The notes: generated by a model not told the origin, from the sequence alone. A stretch of DNA of 64,000 nucleotides from Kappaphycus alvarezii (GCA_002205965.3 NADL03000596.1:248001-312000); one strand, 5' to 3'. Counted from the first letter of the stretch, positions 13,474-26,074 are shown. Program-made: numbers and translations.

Positions 13474-13805
13474 TGGTCGTGTTTAATGCAATAGATGCGC
13501 TCGCTATCATACCCGTATACAATCAGGGGTATTTATCGATAGCTCGGGGGTATCGTTGGATAGGGATAGCTAGTTTGAGTAGGCTAGAGATAAATAAAAA
13601 AATAACTTTTATTTACGGAGAAGGACCTGGGGCTGCGCACCTCGGCTGGACAACGGACCTGAACGCCGACGCTGCTAAAATTCTCGATTGTACCTGCCAT
13701 CAGCGAGGGCGCGGGCGCGAGCGCTGGCCAGTATATCTGTAGCACGAAGGGCGCACTTTAGTCTCTATAACAGTGCGTTTGACAATACTGAAATGTAATT
13801 CGACA
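13474..13805 (-). repeat. 5' LTR of the Copia element
   Basis: This is the partner of 6198-6527. Both contain the same recognisable blocks in the same order, including GCTCGCTATC, TTTATTTACGGAG and GGACAACGGACCTGAACG. The end next to the internal region is TGGTCGTG here and TGTCGTG in the 3' copy. No convincing tRNA primer site could be matched just inside at 13473 and below. Confidence 0.88.
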
Positions 13806-16800
13806 TCCACTGTGTTTGGGATTTTGATTGGGCGTTGAAACGAAATTTTGATTCCCTTATTGCTGAGTTTGCACCTGTCGCTCGACTTGAGCGAGGACCG
13901 AGTTCGGGGCGCCTTACCACTGCCGACGTCGGTGCCGTACTCACCACGGATCGAAAGCTCCCCGCAGTAGAATGGTAAACTCGAATGGAGGTATCGTGGG
14001 TTTTTGTTCTTCAAATTGTCCTTACCCCTTTTCAGGCACGGTAGTTTACTCTAGATACGTTATTTACTACGCAGTCAGTTGGGCATGGTGCTTACCGTCA
14101 GTTCAAATGCACTTTGAACAAATGCAACGTAAGAACTTCCTCTCCTGACGTGTAAATAATTACGGAAAAGCTGAAAAGAAAGTAAATAGTTCTGCGAGAT
14201 ACTATTTGTCTCGACAGTACCACATCAGCACGACAAACTAAACAAAAGAAGCACAGGGATCACTTAGGACTTTCAGAACCCTATCATATTTTGTTGAAAA
14301 AAAGTCTCTGCTCGAGCGATTTCACTAATAAGTAGGACCTCAATTATTGTGCGGCAGGAGCCGGATTTTATGGGGTTTACAACTTAGTAGAGTATACAAA
14401 CGCCATAAGCTACTGCGACTTACCCTTATTTCCGTACCAATTACTGTTTTTGAGGGAGCTCGAGACAGAAGTAGACATGAACGGGTGCAAACACCCCCGG
14501 ATATGCGGTTGAGATTCGTAATTTTATGTAGTATATTATGCCGGCTACGGTGAACTATAGATGAAATGGTAGTTGTATATTGTAGTATCCCTCTGACCGT
14601 TCTTTGCTCTCTTTGATAGCATAATTTGCTGCGACAGGGGTTTCGTTTTCGTTTAATGATCGCTAACTATTTACATTGACAAACCCACCATAATGCCCAG
14701 GCTTATAACTACTTCGAGTAACACTGCAAAGCTCGTGGATGGACCACTATCTACTTTCAATTTGATGTCTTCATGAGTATTATCAAAAAAATTGTTGGTC
14801 ACGCTGCTTCACAGGCCTTCTTTGGTTGATACTGCTTGTGGGTAATATCCTGGTGTCTTCAGTGCTATTCATTATTGTAGATAAGCATTGCTGACGTTTG
14901 CAATAAAAAAGACCGTTCTGAACTTTATAGCACAATACCTTATAGTATAGATGCATATGCAGGTACGGGCACGATCAATACAAGGAGAATACCAAGTGTC
15001 GTCAAGTTGACGCATGACAAAAAAATCTACATCGCAAATTGAAACATACATAACAGGATAAAACGTTAACGAGAGCACTAGTCAAGTGACCCTAGGATGG
15101 CCATTAATATTCGGCATGGAAGGCACATCTGTGAGTTTTGGGAGCGGTAAATTTCAATAGTCTCTAATTCCATTAAATGAAAGGACAGGACAGCGCTATG
15201 TAGCACATCGCCTAGAATTACACATATCGTCCATATTTAATGAACCACTGTCAAAATTAATCTTCCTTAAGAAGAAAGTTAAGAACTAAATATGATTGAC
15301 CTCTTTTGAAAACTTCTTTACTCTTAAAGCAAAAAGAGATACCTCAGCCCAAAAAACCATTCGGCGTATCAAACACTCCCCCAATTTGTTTGACGACGAC
15401 CAAGCTACAAGTTTATTTTTTATACAAAAACACAAGTAGTAAATGTTACAGGGTGGTCCCCTGTAATTAAAATAACTCGCGGTACTTTATTGCCAACGGC
15501 TAAACGCGAAAACAATAATGGTCTCGTTGAGGACAGAAAAGTACTACTCGAGATCGCATATATCATCAAAAAGACCTTTGAAGCCGTCAAGAGATACAAG
15601 GAACCCCACATACAAAGAGATCGACCAACTTCGCCCCAATTGCCTTCGCTCGATGAGTCATGAATAAAAAACAAAAAAATTTGCGACCAATATTCCAAAC
15701 ATTGAATTTGCCTACTTCTCATACAAAATGCCAAATTTCGTCCATATAAACGCAACTGTTCCTTTCGAAGCCTTCAAAAATCTTCTAACTCTCCTGGTTG
15801 GAGAGTATTCTTTCAGACTAAATAGTGGTCGAGCAAAGCATGCAATGAATCCGGTTAGATCTTAGCAGTATAGTTAGGACGTGCGCAGTCCCCAGTAGAT
15901 ACTGAATGCATTAAACTTCTTATCTTAATTTATCTTAATGCGACAAAATCGCATTTTAATATGAAAAGAAGATCAGATAATATCACTCCGATATCTGGCA
16001 TTACCACTGGCAGATATTCACTCAAAAAAGTAATTCTGTTTGGGCCTGCAGAAAAAGAGGGGTGATTTAAGGTTCAAGCGGCTCCTCTGCACGTGAAAAC
16101 AACATCACTATATTCACTCTCGAATCACCGACCATATCTTTCACATATTAGATCACCCCACGTTTTCCCCTCTCAGATAGCCTAGATGGCTAAAGGTGAA
16201 AACAGAGGTATGTAGACTATCGTATTAACAACCAGTCGTAGCCAGAAATATTATTACAAAATGCAACCAGTACTGATCAGAAATAGTGAGCTTACGCAAA
16301 AACAGAATTCTGAAAGGTCTTTAGAAATAGGTAGTACGATAAATTTCAGAAAAGTATTTCTGAAATTATTTTCTGAGATTTGAAAACGTGATTACGCATG
16401 AACTGGCGCGAAAACTCCTACTGTACGATCTTTATTTCTCACAACCATTTCTCACGGGTCTTCACTAACTGGTCACATTTCAGCAATTTACCTCACGAGT
16501 TCATTCCAGAATTCTGCGATTGAATTACAGACTGTAATTCTATTGCTGAAATTTGGCAGTTTTATTTCTGAATTCTTTGTGCGTACCTTCCAGAAAAGCT
16601 AATTTTCGGACACATAGTGAAGAAATAAAAATAAAAATAGGAAGGCAAGGCCAACGTTTGAAACAAACGTCACCACATGATTGGACATCAGGTTTTACAT
16701 CACATAGGGTCATAGGAATAGTTGTAGAGTTGAAATGAGCTCAAAACATTCTGGACAGCATCTAGTCTGCCCAAGGGGGTGTCCAACGCATGAAAGGGTT

Positions 16801-16817
16801 TAATTTAGGACAAAAAA
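13806..16817. other. Intergenic, no gene recognised
   Basis: Only short frames are present. The longest, 15420-15755 on the minus strand (111 codons), has no family motif and atypical composition. The region is AT-rich after about 14.0 kb. I see no repeats with clear ends. Confidence 0.55.
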
Positions 16818-18985
16818 TCAAGGTGCTGGCAAGGAACAAAAGAGGTCGTTCACTATCTCCGCCGCTACTTTGAACGACCTAACTCGCGGAAAACGCTGCG
16901 TACGCCTTTTTTGAGAGCCAATATTGTAGCCATCATGGCTACCAGACATATATGTCTTGTAAACCTCCATCGAGACCTTGGCCAAGCTCTCAATCTCACA
17001 ACGTCTTCTCGCACGATCCTTCTTCAACTGCTCTACTCTTCGTCGCTTTGCCTCTCTCTCGGCGGACTTTTGTTCCTTCCTCATTGCGTCCTTCATTCAT
17101 TTACGACGCTTTCGTGCCTGTTGCTCCAATCTACGGCTAATCTGTGCTTGTTGCTTCCGTTTCTCCTCCTCCTCTCTCAGTGTCGATCTTCTCGCTCTCT
17201 CTACTTGCCGTTGCTGCTGCCTCTTGCGTTCCGCTTCTATTCGGGCAAGCCGAGCTTGTTGCTTTTTAAGCTTCGCCTGCTCTTTCTCTTGTCGTTGTTG
17301 AAGTTCCTCTGCCTCCTTTTGTCTACGTCGAGCCAATATGTCACCCATCGTCACACATTCAGCCGCCGCTCCGCTTTCTAAGACAGTTTACCGGTTCGGG
17401 TCCTGTTTCCCGCGTCAGGGCCTTTGTTACTAGAAACCCTCGTGCTGTTTTCTGTAAGAATGTCGTTGACTGTTTCAGCATTTCTTATCAGCAAAGTCAG
17501 CTTCTGAATTGCTTGCGATGGTCCATGGGTTGCGTTCAAAATTTTCACAGTCTCATTATACGTTTCTTTGTCACTTTGTCGAAGACGTTCCGTTCGTAAA
17601 CGAGATGATACAGTTGCCTCACCAAGACGCTCCGTTTCTTTCTCCACTAATGTTTGCAGTATGGATTTCAGAGGCCGGAACCGCGACGGGAAAGATGCGT
17701 CGAAGGGAAATACTCCTGTCTTGCGAAACGATGTACGAATGTCAGAAATGGTGATGTTCCGAAAAGAATACACACCACAGGCAAGATTAACGCCAACTTG
17801 TCGAAGGTCAATACTTGACCTCTTCTGCAGTTCGTCACGAAAACATTTCAATGACTTTTGAACCCGCGGTTAACATTCTGGTCGCATGGTTGTAAGTAAT
17901 GGGAGGTGTTAGCGGGGCTAACGACAACTTCACAATTATTTTTTGACATTGCTCAATCCACTCGGTTCCGTTTCTCGAACTGTGACCGTCAAGGGTCAAA
18001 ACGTAGGCCATGTCTTCTGGAGCCACCTTACGAACCTCGTAGTTTATAGGGGTCATAAGCGCGGGAAGCACTGACATTTCCATAGATCCATTCTCCATCA
18101 TCTTGATAACTGCGTCCTCCGGCAACCATCCATCTCTAAAGTACTTGTCACAAATAGAACTGCTCTCTTCTTTCCCTTTCCTTGTGTCCACAAACGCTTC
18201 AACCCAGTCAGTCATTACTCTTTGACCGGCAACAATGAAAAATGGAGCCGTCTTTCTACCTGATGCTGAAACAGCAACAGCTGCTGTTATATGCTTATTG
18301 GGCCGTTGACGGATGATGTTGACTGATATGGCCCGTGATGTCCAGAGGAGGAGCAATATTCCTTCTTGAAAGTTGAATCTGTAGCATCTACAACTGTCTC
18401 ATCCATGTTCCAAACCCGGTCAGGGTCGCCTAGAATACCAGGATGTTTATCCTCTATGCTCTGAAGAACCGTGAGGAAGGAGTGCACATGCTCTCTATTC
18501 TCTGCTCGCAGTTTTGCAGACTCCTTGTTTTCCACTTTCCTGTAAGTTATTTCACGATTCCGTGATCGAAAAGCACGAACAGCCTCATCGCTAGGAATAC
18601 CACTAGCCCAGCCTTTCCGTCCATCGCCTGTAATCCTTGCCATAATGCGTTTTAAATCTTCGTTAGTCATTGCAAACCCTCTTGATGCTGCAAAACGTAT
18701 ACGTGTTACAATCAATCCCTCTTCCTCCTCCGTGAGTACAGTACGTTTCCCAACTCGACTGCATTGCACCAAACGTTCAATGTTGACCTGATCATTCCTG
18801 CGACATAACTCTTTCAATTCTCCAACCGTGGATTTCGGAACACCAGTAGCAGCTGATATTTTTCGCAGCGTCAATTGAGTTGTCCTAAGCAGTTCAACTG
18901 CCATGCGGCGCGCTTCGCTACGTTTAGTTAGTATGTTGTTGGTTCTTTTTCGGTTGTTTGCTAGACGTCGCATTGACGGAGGCAT
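16818..18985 (-). pseudogene. pogo/Tigger-type DDE transposase (broken)
   Basis: Read from 18985 down: an N-terminal helix-turn-helix region (LRKISAATGVPKSTV), a CENP-B-like stretch (TNEDLKRIMARITG), then a DDE_1 catalytic domain. The first Asp is in RVWNMDETVVD (about 18.4 kb), the second in VLTLDGHSSRNGTEW (about 18.0 kb) and the third in YLQPCDQNVNRGFK (about 17.9 kb). All three acidic residues survive, but the frame changes near 18.3 kb, on both sides of the third motif, and near 17.38 kb, with a further stop at 17.10 kb. The C-terminal part (17354-16900) is a long Glu/Lys/Arg/Gln coiled coil, unusual for this family. Such enzymes cut and paste DNA at TA sites. Terminal repeats were not convincingly found. 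Confidence 0.85.
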
Positions 18986-21162
18986 TTTGCCGAAAGTGAC
19001 AAGAACTAAACGAATGTTATTGCCGCCATCAGTCCTGGTCGTTGTTTATTTTGGTTTTGTCTCCTGTTTCGGTGTGTTTTGGCGCCATCACGCATCAAAC
19101 CGGTATTGTACAATCCACCAGTTGTGAGTATACGATTGTCGCTATACTAATGGCTACTCAGAGGAACCCATTGGGCATCATACGATGGTCTTAACGGCTA
19201 TTGAAGAAGGAGGAACACTAAGTCAAGTTTGTCCAAAAAAAGCCCAATGCCCAAAAGTTAGCCTTTCTGGAAGGTAAGCTCTCTAATATCAAGACAAATT
19301 ATAGAGAAAGATAACGCTTCGATAAATACTGTAAATATTCCTAGCATGTGGTTGGAGTCGAATAGTGCAGATTTCATGTCTTGGTCTACTGTACATGTAG
19401 TCTAGACCTGAACCCAAATTAGAACCTCTGTCCTATTTTTCCAAGCCGAGTTTATGCAAATGATCGGCAGTATAACACTGCTCCAGCAGAAAAATTGATG
19501 GAGAGAAAGAGTACAGTAAAGTAAGCTCCAAAGGGGCTGTAGGCCCACTTGGAGAAATCACCGCCTCTTTGCAGTGTAATGGTAGAGCTGGGGTGTACTA
19601 TGACTTCCTCAAAGCTTTAAAACAATTTTCATGTCCAGAACATGATCTTTTCATTTGCAATATTTCATATGAAATTTGAGCCCTGAGGTCAGCTTTTTCG
19701 GAAAAGATAGGAAATTTTAAGTAGATGTAACTTTGTTCGATTCCTTTCTTTGCGGTATCTTTGTAATGTACTGTACTGTACTGTACTGTACTGTACTGTA
19801 CTGTACTGTACTGTACTGCAGTAAATCAGAACAGAAAAAGCGTTGGTCACTGTAATGCAAAAGTCGCGAAACTAGCGCAAAGCTACCGTACAGTACAGTA
19901 TAACAGCGCCAGCACCAGGGCAGCAGGGCTCCAATATCGATGCTTTTGTAAAGCCCTGTTCCACTCCCTCCAAGAGAGAGTCATTTGTACCTTACAGTAT
20001 TGACGGTCACCTCTGCATGTCCCACACCATTTCATTCCCAACAATGTCCTACAAAACAGTTCCCACGGCTGCAAATCACCGAGTATCTGGCCGACAATCT
20101 TAATCCCCAACTAATTTAGGTCTGTACGATAAGTGACCCTCGAACAACCACGCCATCCTACAGTACATGTACATGTCCCGTACCTAAATCCCCTTCAACC
20201 CATACCCGCACATCCCCATTTTACACAAATTTCCCTCCCCAAAATACAGTGCCCCCAAACCCCCAAAAAAAACCCTAAGTCTCGGGCCGTGCCCGATCAA
20301 CCGCCCACCAATGCCAGTCCAATCATCACACCACACCGGAAAACTCTGCCACGGGAACAGCAGCAGCGCCAGCGGGGGGGGAGGGGGAGGTGTGTGAGGG
20401 TGGGCACGAGAAATGAGAGATCGATATCATGACCGTGCCAGATATTGCGAGCCATGCGCGAAATCGACGAAGCGGTACGCCACGTGCCAGACGGGCGCGA
20501 TGCAATGTGCGGTGCCGATGCAGTGTAGGTGATTCGGATGGATAGCACGCCTCGGTGGTACAGCAGTGGGGGTGTGCGGGGGGATGAGAGTGGCTGCATA
20601 GCGTGTGAGTGGGTTCCACGAGAGTGGGGTAGCGGGAATGGGGTTGGTTTTTGGGGGTTTGAGGTGGGGTGGGACTTGCGTGGCGTTTGGATGTGGGTGT
20701 GGGGAGTGTTTTTTGGGAGGGTGAGGTGTTGGTTGGTGAGAGGTTGTGTTGGGATGGGGTTTGCCACTCGTGGAGTGGAGGGGGTGGAAGTGGTCGGGAT
20801 TTATAGCTTGGTTGTGTTTTCGTATCATCACTTTACGCTCCTACTAGATCTACACGGCTTTTGCCCTTCGGCGGCCAGAGACCCGTACGAAATAAAGATG
20901 TGGAGGCAATGGAGTGCTGGACGGGTGTTGTCAGGCGGCCAAAAGTGTCGGGTGCGAATGAGTCCAAACCTACAAGGGGCTATTGGAAGAGAACCCAGGA
21001 TACAAGGCAGAGAGGATGTGCAAAGAACGAGCATGTGTCTGTACGAGAAAACTTGGGCAACGGGGGAAGGGGGTGGTGATAGAAGAAAGTGAGTCAAGCA
21101 AAGAATCACAAAGGGGTACCACAATCCCCCTCGTCTTGCCAACAAAAAGATGGCGCTTGAAT
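18986..21162. other. Intergenic region before the gene island
   Basis: From 19.0 to 20.1 kb nothing coding is recognised. From 20.3 to 20.8 kb the plus strand is strongly G-rich and the minus strand C-rich. Proline/histidine-rich frames appear there on the minus strand, and Gly/Trp-rich ones on the plus strand, but without a family signature. These are composition artefacts or an unknown fast-evolving gene. Confidence 0.5.
19768..19818. repeat. (CTGTA)n microsatellite
   Basis: About ten copies of CTGTA in a row. The same TACTGTAC core recurs singly in many island intergenic regions. Confidence 0.95.
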
Positions 21163-21543
21163 CTAGGTGGCGGCGGTCTTGGGTCCATCTGTATTCTTGG
21201 AATCTTCTCCTTTTTCTTGCATAACGGTTTCCCTATAGCGTGCCAAATAAAGCTTGAGTGGTTCGATGTACTTGTCAAAGCCAAGGGTGCTCATTGCCCA
21301 GAGGATATCATCTCCGTTGATGGTTTTGCGCTTCTCACGTTGGCACTTATCTGAGGCCTCCGAGGTGATGAAGCTGACAAATTCGGAGACGCATTCCTGC
21401 ACGGTGTCCTTTCCGTCCTTTGCGACCTTGGCGTTGCTGGGAAGGGCTTTTTTCATGATGCGCTGGATGTTTGCGGTGGGCAAGTATTTATCTTGCTCGC
21501 GGACGATTTGATCGTTTTCCTCGGTGGGTTGAGTCTCGGACAT
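21163..21543 (-). CDS. NF-YB (HAP3/CBF-A) subunit of the CCAAT-binding factor
   Basis: An intact single-exon frame of 126 aa. NF-YB pairs with NF-YC through a histone fold and, with NF-YA, binds CCAAT boxes in promoters. Residues about 15-107 are a nearly canonical core: [20 protein letters not shown], then the central helix with [33 protein letters not shown], and [14 protein letters not shown]. Short acidic N- and C-terminal tails flank the core. The residue that marks the LEC1-type in plants is Lys here (VAKDGK), so it is the ordinary type. The related gene at 23.6 kb lies upstream in the same orientation. The core alone makes the call secure; a histone H2B reading is excluded by these motifs. 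Confidence 0.97.
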   Translation of the reverse strand: MSETQPTEENDQIVREQDKYLPTANIQRIMKKALPSNAKVAKDGKDTVQECVSEFVSFITSEASDKCQREKRKTINGDDILWAMSTLGFDKYIEPLKLYLARYRETVMQEKGEDSKNTDGPKTAAT

Positions 21544-23630
21544 GACGAATCACAAACGAACGGTCGGGCACAGACTGAATTGGAAGGTGTTGGCAAGGTT
21601 TAGAAGGCAACGGATCGGCGGGGTAGGGTAGTTTTCCAAATTTGTTTTGATGTTTTTTGGTTGTTTTTCAAGGTTGGGTGTGGCGGGCGGGACTGTCGTG
21701 GTTCGGTGTTCGGGAGGAAGAAAATGGATAATGGTGTTCAGGGTAAGGGGAAGGGAATGCAGCGAGAGATGGCGGATGAGAAGTGGGTGTTTGTTAAGTA
21801 TACGTTGGCTGTAGCGGAGAGAAAAAATTGTTGCGAATGGCAAGTGGCTCAACCACTGCACGACTTGATTCTTATTCGTTGCAGTTCTTCCCAATCGCCG
21901 TTGTATTGTGTATGGTGCACCTAGATTTTCCGAGTTTTCCGTTTCCCCAAGCCATCTTCCTACCGTTTCACAAATCAGCCTTTTTGTGCCCTCCAGTGCC
22001 AACATTTCTAGAGCAGATGAAAAACAAAAAACAAAAAACAAAAAAGAATTTATGCATTGCGTTTGCGAATTTATTTCAATTGAGAAAATCCGTAATTTTT
22101 TTTCGCTTTTCAATATTAAAATATTTTGGAAACAACGAGACACCGAAGGCAGCGCAGCCCTGGCGCTACCTCCACTTCTGGAACCAGTCCTCGGAATTTC
22201 AAGTTTCGCTATTACTTCTAATTTGAGTAGTGTTACCCACGTTTTTTATTTGCTTTCGTCCTGCCAAGTGGCGCTGTTATGTCCTTAAATTAACACGATT
22301 CATCCAATCATACCCGCCGATGAAGCAGTTGAGATATGACTGCAGCAACAAATCACAAAATCGGTCAGTCAACCTATTACAGCAAATAAAAAGCTAAATC
22401 CATAGTCATCTGTTGCCCCAAAAGATGAGTAGATACCATCTTTTTAGGACCCCATCGTCCAATCTTTAATCCCGCTGTTCCGCGCAAATGCTAGCTTGTA
22501 CCAAAGCATCTATGGCACCTGCAACCAGCCGCAATTGGGGTCAAGGACCAGAGATGGAGTTTCAGTTGCCGTCACAACGGTCGCCGTCACGCCATCTCTG
22601 CTCCCAGTCCACCATTCGCGGACCGTGCCTGCGTCGATGCTAGATGCTTGCCTCGTGAATCACACTTTGCTCAACCACGTCTCTACAGATATCATCTCCG
22701 CAAATCTTCAACCTACTGCAAACGTGTCCTGACAAACACAATGCTACTGTACATTTTCTGCTCTGTATCTCCAGCTCCTAATGGCAATGATATCGGCAAA
22801 ACTAGACAATCTATACGTTCCCCTTCCACAGGTCCAATCACTGACCTCCACAGATGTCATCCGACTGCCTGCCCTTGTTGCGGCCAACGACCTGTGCGTC
22901 AAATATTGCTACCGTACCGATAAAGCCACCGAAAAAGAACGTGCAAACTGAGCGCATGCCTCACAACAAAATGAACATAGGGAGAATCCCATTCCAACAT
23001 CATTTTCCCCACCAAACACTGCGTGGACCGACCCCATTCCAAAGCAACATCTCCATAAAATGATCATCACTCCCCAAGCCCAACAAACCTCAAGTCGAAC
23101 GCACGGTACCAGATTGCGCGCCAGCTTCCCTCCAATACATTGCACCTCTCTCTACAAACCCGCCTCGACAGTGCTCAATCTTCACAGCACTCCACAAACA
23201 CCCTGCCCTACACGTGGCAATAGCCACCCGACCGATCCAGCGCCATTCCCCACATCCTTCGCATCCCCTCCAAGCCCCACATCCCGATTTCCGTCGTCAA
23301 ACCATGCCTGTACCATATGTCGCAACGCTTTTTCCGCTGTTTTGCGCCGGAAAAAAAACATTTTAAAGTGGGACGCCGCGCGGCCTTTACCACACCACAT
23401 CATCTTGTAGCAGAACAGCAGCCTTTTGTTTTACACACTCGGAAAAATGTTCCATACTTTGCAAGTTAAATCTACCACAGTTACCAGCCACTCGCCAATG
23501 CCACACAACACGATACAATACACAATGCACGCAGCTTGCAAAACACCCCGCAACACAACCGTCTCCCCGCTCGCCACCGACGCGGCACTGACCGCATGTG
23601 TTGCAAAAGCGGTATCCATACGCACGTGAT
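21544..23630. other. Spacer between the two NF-YB genes
   Basis: About 2.1 kb. The part next to the first NF-YB gene should hold its promoter. The plus strand is C-rich from 22.5 to 23.6 kb, producing several frames of 60-120 codons on both strands, none with a family motif. A CCAAT pentamer is seen at about 21.89 kb, but its use is unknown. Confidence 0.5.
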
Positions 23631-24407
23631 TCACCCGCCCCATTTGGCATTAGACCACTCCTCCTTTTCCGCCGCTTGATGCTTTCTAAACTTCAAAAGG
23701 TACATTTTCAACGGCTCTACATACTCGAAGAAGCCCAGGTTTGTCAGAGAGGCGAGTAAATCATCGCCGTTCATGGTCTTTCTCTTTTCCCGTTTACACT
23801 GGTGTGCGGCTTCCGAGGTGACAAAGCCGACAAATTCGGAGAGACAAGCCTGGACGGAATCTTTTGCATCCTTTGCGATTTTGCAATTGTTTGGGATTTT
23901 ACTTCGCATGATGCGTGAGATGTTGGCGATGGGTAAGGAATGGTCCACAGTGTTGGGAGGACGTTTGCGTTTGAGGGGAGGTGTGGTAGTCTCAGAGACA
24001 AAGGTGACGGGTGAGAGTTGTTCTGCTTTACGCTTCATTGGGGGATGCGGTGGTTGTGTGGGTGAGGTGAGGTAGGGGGTGGGTTGGTGGGATGGGTTTG
24101 GTTGTGACGGGAGAGGTGTTTTGGGTGGGTCGATGTCCACGTGGTGGGTGGTTGCGACGCGCTTATGTTGTGTTTTGCGGTGGTTGCGTGGGGAAGGTGG
24201 TGAGGGTGACATGGGGGTGAGAGAGGTTGGGGCGGTGATATTAAAAGGAGGGTTTAGGGCACGGATGATATGGTGTTGAGGTTGGAAGGGCGGGCTGTGG
24301 GGTGTTTGCAATAGATGTTGGAGGTGAGGATGGCTGGAGGGTGGCGGAAGGCAGCGAGGAAAATGATGAGATGGCGGTGGAGATGGTTCCAGCTCTGGAT
24401 GAATCAA
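23631..24407 (-). CDS. Second, divergent NF-YB paralogue with long Pro/Ser-rich N-terminus
   Basis: A single-exon frame of up to 258 aa. The NF-YB histone-fold core lies at residues about 155-242: [54 protein letters not shown] and [15 protein letters not shown]. It differs from the neighbouring gene in the usual Trp-Ala-Met after the second acidic pair (here Ala-Ser-Leu) and in Gly for Ser in the central helix. About 150 residues rich in Pro, Ser and Thr precede the core, with a basic KRK patch near residue 125. The true start may be internal, at Met66 (24212) or Met124 (24038), because the long leader is low complexity. It may form an alternative NF-Y complex. It is probably an old tandem duplicate of the 21.2 kb gene. 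Confidence 0.92.
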   Translation of the reverse strand: MIHPELEPSPPPSHHFPRCLPPPSSHPHLQHLLQTPHSPPFQPQHHIIRALNPPFNITAPTSLTPMSPSPPSPRNHRKTQHKRVATTHHVDIDPPKTPLPSQPNPSHQPTPYLTSPTQPPHPPMKRKAEQLSPVTFVSETTTPPLKRKRPPNTVDHSLPIANISRIMRSKIPNNCKIAKDAKDSVQACLSEFVGFVTSEAAHQCKREKRKTMNGDDLLASLTNLGFFEYVEPLKMYLLKFRKHQAAEKEEWSNAKWGG

Positions 24408-25165
24408 GAAAGTGGTAATTCTGCCATCGTGTAACTAAACAGAACTGGATCAAGATGATGCACAAGGAATTCGCGGATCAATGCAATGACCCTGACAATG
24501 TCGTTGGGATCTCTGAACTCCAATTGATGCTAAAGGACAGCAGAAGCAATAGCCATCGTTGCGACTGACCAACGATGATAAGTTACTGTACTGTGCAGTA
24601 CAGGGCAACGGTGCACAATATTTGAGGTACAGTAGGCAAATGGTTTTTGCTGCATCAAATACTGTAGCAGTCTGTCCTGTAAATCTCAAATAAGAATAAA
24701 CTGTAATTTAAACAAAACAAAAAAACTAATCAAACCAATCACATATATACAACTAGTCGAGTTTTCGTCAAACGGGCCAATGGCAACAGACTTGAGTAAT
24801 ATTCCTTTTTCAAAAAAGCAAACAAAAAGTATGATGCAATGGTGTGAATTGATAGCGCCTTGACTGAAATGTCTATTGCCTGTCCCGACGACAGCTGGAC
24901 AAAAATCCATCTCTCACTTAAACCACTCATGCACATTCCTCTTCAGCATAACCATGAAATGGCGTCACATCCATTCACCTCTTCCAATCCAACATATCCG
25001 CACCCTCCCACCCTTTCAACGACCTGTCGCTTGACACCAACAAACCCCCATCCTACTCGCGCAGTCTCTCCCTTACCCCCCCCGCCACGCATTGAACACC
25101 TCTTCTACGCTATCCACGCCCGCCCTATTGTCTTTCCCCCTCAATTTACATCTTCATTTCAGCAA
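24408..25165. other. Intergenic, shared promoter region
   Basis: This lies between divergent starts of the second NF-YB gene and the MCUR1-like gene. It holds several GTACTGT/ACAGTAC motifs at 24.58-24.67 kb. An open frame precedes the chosen start of the next gene from 24860, and part of it could be coding if an earlier ATG is used. Confidence 0.5.
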
Positions 25166-25908
25166 ATGCGGCACGCACACAAAATAGCTCGTGTCTCTAA
25201 AACCCTCGCGGGCCCCAACCGACAACTTTCCAATGACCGACCTACCTTTCTCCCCAATTCGTCATCATCCTCTAATCCTTCTGCCACCGCTCTAAACTCT
25301 TCACAAAAATCAATCCCCAAAGATGACCAAATCTTTTGCGACCAACTTCTCATTTTTGACACTCACAGAATGGTACGTAATCACCCCACTTACCTATTCC
25401 CTCCAACCATTTCCCACAACTCTAACCCGTCCTATCCCATCCGACATTCGTCCCAAAGATTAACTTTCTCAGAGCCGGCGGTTTCTCGCAAACCCAAAGC
25501 GAAACCATCACCGATGCAATGGTTCGCGTTTCGCAACACGCCAACCGTCACCACACCACACAGATGGTCACCAAAAACGAATTTTCCTCCTTGCGTTCCG
25601 AACTGAGTATTCTCGAAAAGGCAGATTTTGCCCTTCTCAAGACAGACATCAACGCCATTGAGAAACGAATGGAGACCTCAGTCGCCGAAATCTACACAGC
25701 TGTAGAGCGTGTCGAAAATCGTGTCATCAAATGGGTAATCGCCGTCGCCGGCGCCATCGGACTGGCCATTCTTCGGCTCACAACCACTTCCTCGGGGTCC
25801 TCATCCGGTGGGTCCAGGATTGGCGCACCGCTGCCACCGTCCAATGTCGCAGCCGAAGAGGTTTCAACCGTCGTCAAGAAGAAGGGCTTGCAGATATTGG
25901 TCACGTGA
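25166..25908 (+). CDS. MCUR1/CCDC90 (DUF1640) family mitochondrial inner-membrane protein
   Basis: Two exons, 25166-25372 and 25459-25908, with an 86-bp GTACGT...AAAG intron in phase 0; 218 aa. The splice turns the exon 1 end (IFDTHRM) into the family's conserved opening followed by INFLRAGGFSQTQSETITDA. Next come EFSSLRSELSILEKADFALL, a coiled coil of about 60 residues, and a C-terminal membrane helix VIKWVIAVAGAIGLAIL, as expected of the family. The start at 25166 gives a basic, acid-free leader (MRHAHKIARVSK) suitable for mitochondrial import; earlier in-frame ATGs at 24959 and 24860 are possible. Family members are linked to calcium uniporter regulation or to respiratory-complex assembly. 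The gene converges with the RING gene, 166 bp apart. Confidence 0.88.
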
Positions 25909-26074
25909 GCACAAATGTTGATGACAGTGTCGAGTCGGCAGGGTTGGGTCGTGTAAAGTTTGTGTGCGGTTATCCTTGCGGGTATCGGCAGATGGAAGGA
26001 CGGGAAACATTGGGTGAGTAATGATTGGCGGGAAATGGCGTTTGCAAGGATGAAAATGATGACGGGTGCGGTCA

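Larger units (their letters stand above)
6198..13805 (-). mobile_element. Copia (Ty1/copia) LTR retrotransposon, decayed, minus strand
   Basis: Two direct repeats of about 330 bp (6198-6527 and 13474-13805) flank a minus-strand gag-protease-integrase-RT-RNase H order, which is the Copia order. On the element's sense strand the LTR begins TGTCGAATT and ends CACGACA (3' copy). The 3' LTR is preceded directly by a purine tract. The outer flanks are TCCAT (6193-6197) and TCCAC (13806-13810), a likely 5-bp target duplication with one change. The coding region has several in-frame stops, including one in the RT active site, so this copy cannot act on its own. The LTRs differ at many places, so the insertion is old. 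Unusually, an opposite-strand spliced gene lies between RNase H and the 3' LTR. Confidence 0.9.

Noticed and set aside
15420..15755. 111-codon minus-strand frame as a gene
   Set aside because: No family motif; the opposite strand is equally gene-like and both contain nearby stops.
16745..19240. Terminal inverted repeats of the 17-19 kb pogo-type element
   Set aside because: The only shared inward string is about GGACAAA near 16.81 and 19.23 kb, too short to rule out chance.
20297..21092. Long frames on both strands at 20.3-21.1 kb
   Set aside because: They are proline/histidine-rich on one strand and Gly/Trp-rich on the other, as expected from G/C skew, with no motif.
21163..21543. Histone H2B reading of the histone-fold gene
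   Set aside because: The motifs [30 protein letters not shown] and YIEPLKLYL are those of NF-YB, not H2B.
21550..22143. 197-codon minus-strand frame upstream of the first NF-YB gene
   Set aside because: It has no domain and low-complexity patches, and it sits where the NF-YB promoter and leader should be.
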